Both the position numbers and the translations under genes were made by a program. A stretch of 12,334 bases of DNA from CAUZJO01 sp963580245 (lineage in GTDB: Bacteria > Sumerlaeota > Sumerlaeia > MVZB01): contig CAUZJO010000139.1 of NCBI GenBank assembly GCA_963580245.1, forward strand, positions 1 to 12,334, in the 5' to 3' direction. The number at the start of each line of letters is the position of its first letter. Within the stretch, counting starts at the first letter, position 1. Below are positions 6,810-12,334 of the stretch, piece by piece. Under the pieces are notes generated by a model. The model did no database searches. It was not told the origin of the DNA and saw nothing but the letters and a program-made list of their open reading frames with translations.

Positions 6810-8660
6810 ATGGATACCGCAGCCCTCAAAGCGTTCATCCGAGCAGTCAGCAAGGAAAAGGACTTGCCGGCGGAAATCCTCAAGGATGCCATCGAGCATT
6901 CGATCCTATCGGCCTCTCGCAAGCAACTGTCGCGCTACCGCGACGCCGTCCCCAAGCTTGACCTGGATGCCGGCACGCTGACGGTGATGGTGACCAAAAC
7001 GGTGACCGAGGACGCGCCCAAGGGCGATCACGAGCATATCGGCCTCAAGGAAGCGTGCAAAGCGACCGGCAACCGTAACCTCAAAGTCGGCGAAGAGGTG
7101 CGCGTGGATATCGATCCCGGCGAGTTCGGCCGCATCGCCGCCCAGTCGGTCCGTCAGATGGTCACCCAGCGTCTTCGCGACGCCGAACGGACCAAGGTCT
7201 ACGAGGAGTACAAGGACAAGGAAGGGATCATGGTGACCGGGATCGTGCAGCGCTTCGAGCGGCGCGACGTCATGCTCAACATCGGCCGTGCCGAAGGTAT
7301 CCTGCTGGCCTCCGAGCAGCCCAGCGGCGCCCATTACAAGTTCAACGACCGGCTCAAGGTCCTGATCGTCCGCGTCGAGAAAACGTCCAGGGGCCCCGCC
7401 ATCATCCTGTCGCGCAAGTCCCCGCAGCTTGTCATCGAGCTGTTCCGCCAGGAGGTGCCCGAGATCGCCGACGGCACCGTCCAGATCGTCGGGATCGCCC
7501 GCGAGGCGGGTGTGCGGACCAAAATCGCCGTCAAATCGGCCAACTCCGACGTAGACCCCGTCGGTGCCTGCGTCGGCATGAAGGGTTCGCGCGTGCAGAT
7601 GGTCGTGCGCGAGTTGGAGAATGAAAAAATCGACATCGTGCCGTGGAGCATGGATACCTCGACGTTCATTCGCAACGCCCTGAATCCGGCCAAGATCGTC
7701 GGGATTGAACTGCAGGAAGATCAACGCCGCGCCAACGTAACGGTGGCCCAGGGGAATCTGGCCATTGCCATCGGCCGCAAGGGGCAGAATACGAAGCTGG
7801 CGGCCAAGCTGAGCGGCTATCGGCTGGATATCCGCTCCGAAAACGAGGAGGAACTGGCATACGAGGAAATCCAGCGCCGCTATCTGTCGGACTTCCTGGA
7901 CCAGATCGAGGGGCTTCCCGACCTCTATCAGCAAGCGATCCTGCGCTCGAATTTCAACAGCGTGGACAAGATTGCCAAGGCCGATCCACTCCGATTGATG
8001 CCCTTTACGGGTGATAACGAGGCCATGGTCCAGTCCATGATCGAAGGGGCTCGGGTCTACCTCGTCGCGTTGCACGAGATGGAACAGGAACGCCGTCAAC
8101 AGCGCGAGGGCGAGGGCGAAGAAGCTAAGAAAGCCGAGGGTGAAGAGGCGACCGCCGAGACGACTCAAGACGCGGCGGCCGATCCCGCCACTGAAACAGA
8201 AGGAGCAACCGAGTCGGACCAGGAGGACGCGAAGGGGGAAGAGGCGACCGCCGAGGCAACTCAAGATGCGGCAGCCGATCCCGCCACCGAACCAGAGGAA
8301 GTAACCGAGCCGGATCAGGAGGCCGCGGAGGGGGAAGAGGCGACCGCCGAGGCGACTCAAGATGCGGCGGCCGATCCCGCCACCGAACCAGAGGAAGTAA
8401 CCGAGCCGGATCAGGAGGCCGCGGAGGGGGAAGAGGCGACCGCCGAGGCGACTCAAGATGCGGCGGCCGATCCCGCCACCGAACCAGAGGAAGTAACCGA
8501 GCCGGATCAGGAGGCCGCGGAGGGGGAAGAGGCCCCAGTCCAAACCGAAGGCGAAATGGCCGCCATGACGGTCAAGCCCGTCACGGTGACTGATGAGATA
8601 CAGGAAGAAGGATCGGGAGAAGAGATTGAAAGTCCGGCGGAGGCGGCCCCAGAGCAGTGA
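6810..8660 (+). CDS. nusA: Transcription termination/antitermination factor NusA with a long acidic repeat tail
   Basis: NusA binds RNA polymerase and nascent RNA and controls pausing, termination and antitermination. Domains in order are the N-terminal polymerase-binding domain (about 1-125), S1 (about 137-203, EGIMVTGIVQRFERRDVMLN), KH1 (about 230-290, GXXG as GMKG 256-259) and KH2 (about 305-370, IGRKGQNTKLAAKLSGY). One helix-hairpin-helix acidic-repeat-like domain follows (about 372-421). The core is of ordinary length. The last 190 residues are a low-complexity acidic tail (Glu/Asp/Ala/Thr/Pro) holding four 32-residue tandem repeats, replacing the second acidic domain of E. coli NusA. 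The ATG at 6810 suits the family N-terminus, although no strong Shine-Dalgarno is seen. rimP, the usual upstream neighbour, is absent; infB follows after 236 nt with its own promoter. Confidence 0.96.
   Translation: MDTAALKAFIRAVSKEKDLPAEILKDAIEHSILSASRKQLSRYRDAVPKLDLDAGTLTVMVTKTVTEDAPKGDHEHIGLKEACKATGNRNLKVGEEVRVDIDPGEFGRIAAQSVRQMVTQRLRDAERTKVYEEYKDKEGIMVTGIVQRFERRDVMLNIGRAEGILLASEQPSGAHYKFNDRLKVLIVRVEKTSRGPAIILSRKSPQLVIELFRQEVPEIADGTVQIVGIAREAGVRTKIAVKSANSDVDPVGACVGMKGSRVQMVVRELENEKIDIVPWSMDTSTFIRNALNPAKIVGIELQEDQRRANVTVAQGNLAIAIGRKGQNTKLAAKLSGYRLDIRSENEEELAYEEIQRRYLSDFLDQIEGLPDLYQQAILRSNFNSVDKIAKADPLRLMPFTGDNEAMVQSMIEGARVYLVALHEMEQERRQQREGEGEEAKKAEGEEATAETTQDAAADPATETEGATESDQEDAKGEEATAEATQDAAADPATEPEEVTEPDQEAAEGEEATAEATQDAAADPATEPEEVTEPDQEAAEGEEATAEATQDAAADPATEPEEVTEPDQEAAEGEEAPVQTEGEMAAMTVKPVTVTDEIQEEGSGEEIESPAEAAPEQ
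8139..8522 (+). repeat. Four in-frame 96-bp tandem repeats in the nusA tail
   Basis: Units start at 8139, 8235, 8331 and 8427, each encoding 32 residues (GEEATAEATQDAAADP then ATEPEEVTEPDQEAAE). Unit 1 differs at several residues. Units 2-4 encode identical peptides. By eye units 3 and 4 are identical at every base and unit 2 differs at two silent positions. A partial fifth copy starts at 8523. The gradient suggests recent stepwise duplication. Confidence 0.92.
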
Positions 8661-8682
8661 GAACCTTCACCGGCAACACCAC

Positions 8683-8719
8683 CCCAAGAAAAACGGTGGC
8701 GATATAGCCGCCGCTTGGG
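8683..8719 (-). terminator. Minus-strand-oriented terminator-like hairpin between nusA and infB
   Basis: Inner arms CGGTGGC (8694-8700) and GCCGCCG (8707-8713) enclose a 6-nt loop. On the minus strand the stem is followed by TTTTTCTT, the classic intrinsic terminator layout. On the plus strand the outer arms CCCAAG (8683-8688) and CTTGGG (8714-8719) extend the stem, with a 5-A bulge, but no T-tract follows. It would stop antisense transcription entering nusA from the infB side; on the sense strand it would only be a structured spacer. Confidence 0.45.
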
Positions 8720-8801
8720 AACAAAAGGAGTACCTTGAGGTATCCGGTTTGAGAAATCCGCCGAATCCCGGCATAACCGACCGGGGGAATTGCTGGCGCG
8801 C

Positions 8802-8832
8802 TTGACTTGGGTCCGCGTGTCGGTTGTATAAT
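8802..8832 (+). promoter_or_regulatory. Sigma-70-like promoter for infB
   Basis: TTGACT (8802-8807, 5 of 6 matches) and a perfect TATAAT (8827-8832) are 19 nt apart. Transcription would start near 8839, about 58 nt upstream of the infB ATG. The spacer is slightly long, but both hexamers are strong. It makes infB independent of nusA. Confidence 0.6.
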
Positions 8833-8862
8833 GAGTTCGATTGTTCGTTGATGCCCTCTAAA

Positions 8863-8888
8863 GCTCCCGATAGGGAGCGGGGCGGGAG
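8863..8888 (+). promoter_or_regulatory. Leader hairpin and ribosome binding site of infB
   Basis: A perfect 6-bp hairpin GCTCCC-GATA-GGGAGC (8863-8878) lies directly before the Shine-Dalgarno GGGAG (8884-8888), which is 8 nt from the ATG at 8897. The second GGGAG repeats the 3' arm sequence, so the 5' arm could pair with either copy, a simple way to hide or expose the ribosome binding site. Confidence 0.4.
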
Positions 8889-8896
8889 CCGACTGC

Positions 8897-9418
8897 ATGC
8901 GCATTTATGATCTGGCCAAGTCACTGGAGCAACGCTTTTCGATCACGATCAAGAGCGGTGATTTAGCCGACGAGTTTAAAACGCTTCGCGAATTCGAGGA
9001 CATACGGGACAGAGTCAAGAGCCATGCGTCCTCGGTGGACGACCGCCACGCCCGATTGATGTTCCAGATTTATGAACAACGCCAGGCAGAAGGCGGCCGG
9101 GGGCCCGAAGTCCCCGGGGCCTCAAAAGCGGCTGGGCCCCAAACGGTCGCGGGGCGGGAAGATGTCAGGGTCTTGGGCCCGCAAGCTGCCCCAAGCGCGC
9201 CCGCGCGTGCGGTGGCGCCCGTTGCGAAGGTGCCCCCGCCACTCCCACCCAAGCCCGTCCCTGGCCCGCGTAGGGCCCCGATGCCATCCGCGGGCGTCCG
9301 CTCCCCCGCCCCCCGCCCCATCGCCCCCATCGCCCCCATCGCCGGGGTGCGTCGGCCCAGCCGAATCGAGCCGGCCGGCAAAGTCGCGCTGGGTTCCCCC
9401 GGCTCCGAGCCGGTGTAG
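8897..9418 (+). CDS. infB: Translation initiation factor IF-2, N-terminal part, ending at an in-frame TAG
   Basis: The 173-residue product begins with an IF2 N-terminal module: MRIYDLAKSLEQ, then VKSHASSVDDRHARLMFQIYEQ (to about residue 62). It is followed by a proline/alanine-rich linker like those of many IF2 proteins. The frame closes at TAG 9416-9418, after SPGSEPV, in the middle of that linker. The same frame is open again from 9419 to the end of the IF2 core at 11803. With one sense codon at this point (for example CAG) the gene would encode 968 residues, normal for IF2. ATG 8897 is backed by GGGAG 8 nt upstream and a promoter at 8802. Alone, this piece has no GTPase domain and could not act as IF2. 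The stop is a nonsense mutation, a base error, or a genuine split. Confidence 0.85.
   Translation: MRIYDLAKSLEQRFSITIKSGDLADEFKTLREFEDIRDRVKSHASSVDDRHARLMFQIYEQRQAEGGRGPEVPGASKAAGPQTVAGREDVRVLGPQAAPSAPARAVAPVAKVPPPLPPKPVPGPRRAPMPSAGVRSPAPRPIAPIAPIAGVRRPSRIEPAGKVALGSPGSEPV
9416..9418 (+). other. In-frame TAG interrupting infB
   Basis: The codons read GAG CCG GTG TAG ACC CGA ACG CCG. The frame is the same on both sides, so no indel is needed: one substitution (CAG to TAG is the simplest) accounts for it. The first pilin-like gene of the window ends naturally with TAG at 3955-3953, which argues against general reassignment of TAG as a sense codon in this genome. Confidence 0.9.
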
Positions 9419-9757
9419 ACCCGAACGCCGCCCAGACCGATCCCGCCCGCGGCCTCCAAGGCCCCCCTGGCTCCGTCACCAGGTCAGGGGAACCCCGAGA
9501 GCACCGCAACGGGTGCCCCCGAGTCCAATCGCGAGCGGACCGACATCCTAACCACCCAGGCCAAAGGCGGAATCGGCACGGTCGAACCCCCAGGGACCCA
9601 GAAAGGGGCCGGCGGCGCTTCGTCCGGGCGCGCGTCGGCGCAGATCGGCCAGCCGGCCGCCCCGCCTCCACCCAGGTTTAGTGCCGGCTCGGCTTTCACC
9701 AAACCGAAGGAGCCACCCAGACCGAGTGCGAGTGTCAGGCCCCCCCGGCCCAAAGTC
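9419..9757 (+). other. IF-2 linker remnant without start codon
   Basis: This 339-nt stretch is open in the infB frame and encodes a continuation of the Pro/Ala/Ser/Gly-rich linker (TPRTPPRPIPPAASKAPLAP and onward, later FTKPKEPPRPSASVRPPRP). There is no in-frame ATG, GTG or TTG between the TAG and GTG 9758, so if the TAG is real this part of IF2 is not translated except by readthrough. Confidence 0.8.
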
Positions 9758-11803
9758 GTGCCGGGGAAAAGCGAAGCGATCACCACAGAGCAGTTGCTGA
9801 AGCTAGAAATCGGTACAATGAAGGCCAAGCCCAAGCGAGGCCGCAAGGGCGTCTCACCCGATCCCAAAGCCGCGGCCGGCCGGGACCAAGCCAAACCGGG
9901 TCGCGGGCGTATCGTGGTCCGCCCCAGCAAGGTCTATGGCGGCGCCGACGAATTTCGCCGTCCCATCAAGCCCAAGAAAACCAAGGGAAGCCCGGCCGAG
10001 CGCAAGAAGGTCGAGGATCGACCCAAAGTGGTTGGCCCGGTGATCCTGACCGGTCCGGTCACCGTCGGCGAGTTTGCCGTCAAAATCAATCTGCTTCCCA
10101 CCGACTTGATCAAGCAGGCTTTCCTCAAGGGCAATCCCATCACGATCAACCAGCTCATGGACATGGAGCTGGCCGAGGAGATCGCCATCGAGAATGACAT
10201 CGACTTGATCGTCCAACTCGAGGGCGACGAAACCGATGTCGCCGAATTCGTCCATGAGGAAGATCACGAGCAAGACCTCATCCCCCGGCCCCCCGTCGTC
10301 ACCATCATGGGTCACGTTGATCACGGCAAGACGTCGGTGCTCGATTACTACCGTAGTTCCCAGGTCGCCGAAGGGGAATTCGGCGGGATCACCCAACACA
10401 TCGGCGCCTATGAGGTCAAAACCCAGCACGGAAGAATTATCTTCCTGGATACGCCCGGCCACGAGGCCTTCACGGCGATGCGGGCGCGAGGGGTCAAGTG
10501 CACCGATTTCGTGGTGTTGGTGGTGGGCGCCGACGACGGCGTCATGCCGCAGACGATCGAATCGATCAATCACGCCAAGGCGGCCAACGTCCCGTTTATC
10601 GTGGCGATCAATAAGATCGACCTCCCCCAGGCCGACCCCGATCGTGTCCGGCAGGGGCTCATGCAGCACGGAGTGATCGCCACTCAACTGGGCGGCGACG
10701 TCGAGTTCATGGAGATCTCGGCCAAGACCGGCAAGGGCATGGAAGATCTGCTGGAGCTCATCGGTCTCCAATCGCAGGTCCTCGAACTCAAGACCAATAC
10801 CAAACGCCGGGCCGAGGCCGTGGTCATCGAGTCCCATGTCGACACTCAACGCGGGGCCGTCGCCACGGTTCTGGTTCAGCGCGGCACGCTCGCGATCGGC
10901 GCCTTCTTCGTCGTCGGCCAACAGTCGGGCCGCGTGCGCGCCATGCTGGACGATCACGGCCGGACCGTTGAGTCGGCATCTCTGTGCCAGCCGGTCGCGC
11001 TGATCGGACTTTCGGGCACGCCCGAGGTCGGCGAATTGCTGATCCAGATGCCCAACGAGCGGATGGCGCGCGAGATCGCCGAGCGGAGGCAGCAGCGCCG
11101 GCGGCTCGTGGAACTGGGAACCACGCGCCACGTCTCGCTCGAGGGCCTGCACGACCGGATCGCCGAGGGCGAGATCAAGGAACTCAACATCATCCTCAAG
11201 GCCGACGTTCAGGGCTCGATCGAAGCCATCGCGCAGTCGCTCGATAAGCTCGCCGGCGAAGAGATTCGCGTGCGTATCCTCCATAGCGGCACCGGCAGCA
11301 TCACCGAGAGCGACGTGACGCTCGCGATCGCATCGGACGCGATCATCATCGGGTTCAACATCCGGCCCGAACCCAGTGCCCATGATCTCGCCTTGCGCGA
11401 GGGAATCGAAATCAAACTCTACCGGATCATTTACGAATTGCTCGAGGACATCGAAAGCGCACTGGTCGGCATGCTCGATAAACGCTTTAGCGAGCAAAGC
11501 CAGGGCCGCGGTGAAGTGCGCATGGTCTTCCGCGTCTCGCGCGTGGGCAGCGTCGCCGGCTGCATGGTCGTCTCGGGCGAGATCCAGCGCAACGCCATGT
11601 GCCGGCTCGTGCGCGACGGCACCGTGGTTTACGAAGGTAAGATATCCTCGTTGCGCCGCGTGAAGGAAGACGTTTCCAAGGTCGGCTTGGGATTTGAATG
11701 CGGTATCGCCCTGGAGCGGTTCCAGGACGTCAAGGAAGGTGACATCATTGAGACCTATACCCTTGAAGAGATCCCCGCCGAGCTGACGCGCGCCTCTATC
11801 TAA
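9758..11803 (+). CDS. infB: Translation initiation factor IF-2, GTPase core and fMet-tRNA-binding domains
   Basis: IF2 is the GTPase that brings initiator fMet-tRNA to the 30S subunit and promotes subunit joining. Numbering from GTG 9758, residues about 95-153 are the second IF2 N-domain (VILTGPVTVGEFAVKINLLP). The G domain follows with GHVDHGKT (185-192), GGITQHIGAY, DTPGHEAF, NKID and SAKTGKG. Domains II-IV come next, including LKADVQGSIEAI and GFNIRP, and end in a normal C-terminus (EGDIIETYTLEEIP). The protein looks complete for an IF2-beta/gamma-like short form. GTG 9758 is the first possible start after the TAG, with ATG 9818 next; neither has a good Shine-Dalgarno, and the true start is ATG 8897 if the TAG is an artefact or is read through. 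E. coli is known to make shorter IF2 forms from internal infB starts, so a functional core is plausible. A DUF503 gene follows closely. Confidence 0.93.
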   Translation: MPGKSEAITTEQLLKLEIGTMKAKPKRGRKGVSPDPKAAAGRDQAKPGRGRIVVRPSKVYGGADEFRRPIKPKKTKGSPAERKKVEDRPKVVGPVILTGPVTVGEFAVKINLLPTDLIKQAFLKGNPITINQLMDMELAEEIAIENDIDLIVQLEGDETDVAEFVHEEDHEQDLIPRPPVVTIMGHVDHGKTSVLDYYRSSQVAEGEFGGITQHIGAYEVKTQHGRIIFLDTPGHEAFTAMRARGVKCTDFVVLVVGADDGVMPQTIESINHAKAANVPFIVAINKIDLPQADPDRVRQGLMQHGVIATQLGGDVEFMEISAKTGKGMEDLLELIGLQSQVLELKTNTKRRAEAVVIESHVDTQRGAVATVLVQRGTLAIGAFFVVGQQSGRVRAMLDDHGRTVESASLCQPVALIGLSGTPEVGELLIQMPNERMAREIAERRQQRRRLVELGTTRHVSLEGLHDRIAEGEIKELNIILKADVQGSIEAIAQSLDKLAGEEIRVRILHSGTGSITESDVTLAIASDAIIIGFNIRPEPSAHDLALREGIEIKLYRIIYELLEDIESALVGMLDKRFSEQSQGRGEVRMVFRVSRVGSVAGCMVVSGEIQRNAMCRLVRDGTVVYEGKISSLRRVKEDVSKVGLGFECGIALERFQDVKEGDIIETYTLEEIPAELTRASI

Positions 11804-11867
11804 CGTACCATTAATCACCGGCCCCAATGCCGCCGCGGCCATGGGTGGCCGAATCCCTTCGTCCAAT

Positions 11868-12194
11868 ATGAGCTGGCCCAGACATCCTCACGAGGCTTCG
11901 ATCGGTCATCCCTTTGCGATCGGCCTGATTCAAATCGACCTGAGGTTGCCGCAATGCCGGTCGCTCAAGGAGAAACGCGGCCGGCTGGCCAAGCTCATGA
12001 ATCACCTGCGCAAGAAGCACCCGGTGGTGGTCGCTGAAGTGGGTGACCACGACGTCTGGGGGCGGGCCGGACTGGCCGCCGTGACCTTGTCGCCCTCGCG
12101 TGACCTGGCCGCGAAAATCCTCAATGCGGTCGCCACGACCCTGGCTCAAGACGCCGAGGTCGAGCTGATCTGGCACGAGACCGAGTTGATCTAA
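11868..12194 (+). CDS. ylxP: DUF503/YlxP family protein
   Basis: The 108-residue product matches the DUF503 family: AIGLIQIDLRLPQCRSLKEK, then VVVAEVGDHDVWGRAGLAAV and a short C-terminal EVELIWHETELI. These are small cytosolic proteins of unproven function, found in Bacillus between infB and rbfA, which points to ribosome maturation or translation. ATG 11868 was chosen because it gives a length nearer the family norm; ATG 11841 in the same frame would add nine residues. Neither start has a clear ribosome binding site. The gap to infB is 37-64 nt, so translation probably comes from the infB transcript. It ends with TAA. Confidence 0.85.
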   Translation: MSWPRHPHEASIGHPFAIGLIQIDLRLPQCRSLKEKRGRLAKLMNHLRKKHPVVVAEVGDHDVWGRAGLAAVTLSPSRDLAAKILNAVATTLAQDAEVELIWHETELI

Positions 12195-12322
12195 TCGGCG
12201 CAATAAACTAGTCGATCCTGAAAAAGCCCTGCTCAAGCAGCCCAGCCGATCAGAGCTGAACTCGGGTGAACCAGAGGCATCCGTTTTCGACTCGTGATTT
12301 GCGCCAGACGCAGCAAAAGATA

Positions 12323-12334
12323 ATGAAAAACCGC
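12323..12334 (+). CDS. Possible start of rbfA, cut by the window edge
   Basis: Only ATG AAA AAC CGC is visible (MKNR). In genomes with the nusA-infB-ylxP order the next gene is usually rbfA, whose product often starts with a short basic stretch. No clear Shine-Dalgarno precedes it. The call rests on gene order, not on the four residues. Confidence 0.2.

Noticed and set aside
6906..8543. 545-codon minus-strand frame opposite nusA
   Set aside because: Its repeats merely mirror the nusA tail repeats; the sense strand encodes a full NusA core.
9320..9343. Short 9-bp tandem repeat (ATCGCCCCC) in the infB linker
   Set aside because: Under three copies in already low-complexity Pro/Ala/Ile coding sequence; ordinary linker slippage.
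6617..11827. Same 14-mer ATCACCGGCCCCAA in two intergenic regions (6617-6630 and 11814-11827)
   Set aside because: A single 14-base match in 12 kb of GC-rich DNA can arise by chance, and the two sites have different contexts (promoter spacer and infB-ylxP gap).
9854..11866. 670-codon minus-strand frame opposite the IF2 core
   Set aside because: Composition is His/Asp-rich in the way typical of antisense frames of GC-rich genes; the sense strand carries all IF2 GTPase motifs.

Overview
The window is GC-rich bacterial chromosome, almost certainly from an uncultivated Gram-negative-type lineage. Two genes encode prepilin-like proteins with a GFTLIELLIVVAIIAILAAIAVPN-type N-terminus and a C-terminal GPD...Y(D/N)PTNGT..G signature. 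That style, together with a secreted LamG-like/amidotransferase-like protein, is what I associate with candidate phyla such as Sumerlaeota or Hydrogenedentota and PVC relatives. This placement is an inference from protein style and is not proven by the sequence.

The left part (about 141-4621) is all on the minus strand. In transcription order it holds a type II secretion/type IV pilin-like gene (4621 to 3953), a second pilin-like gene broken by a one-base frameshift (3877 to 3256), a secreted two-domain protein (3064 to 1574) followed by a strong terminator hairpin (about 1426-1452), and an ECF-type sigma factor whose region 4 is cut off inside the helix-turn-helix and continues in frame into part of a beta-propeller-like protein (1127 to 141). 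A divergent promoter region (4622-5009) separates this block from the right part.

The right part (5010 to the end) is on the plus strand and is housekeeping: hisH (glutaminase subunit of imidazole glycerol phosphate synthase), thrB (homoserine kinase), then a transcription/translation cluster of nusA, infB and a DUF503/YlxP gene. The nusA-infB-ylxP order is the one known from Bacillus, where rbfA follows; an ATG at the extreme right edge could be the start of rbfA. Unlike the usual arrangement, rimP is not next to nusA, and nusA and infB each have their own sigma-70-like promoter (6610-6639 and 8802-8832).

The oddities are: (1) an in-frame TAG that splits infB in its proline/alanine-rich linker, with the same frame open on both sides; (2) a NusA C-terminal tail made of four 32-residue acidic repeats, two of them identical at DNA level; (3) the sigma/propeller chimera; (4) the pilin frameshift; (5) two well-placed ribosome binding sites for the secreted protein, the inner one facing an ACG codon; (6) a minus-strand-oriented terminator-like hairpin between nusA and infB. 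Several of these are single-base or single-junction events, so assembly or sequencing error is a serious alternative that read mapping would settle. I see no CRISPR array, insertion sequence, tRNA or rRNA, and no clear new defence or mobile system.
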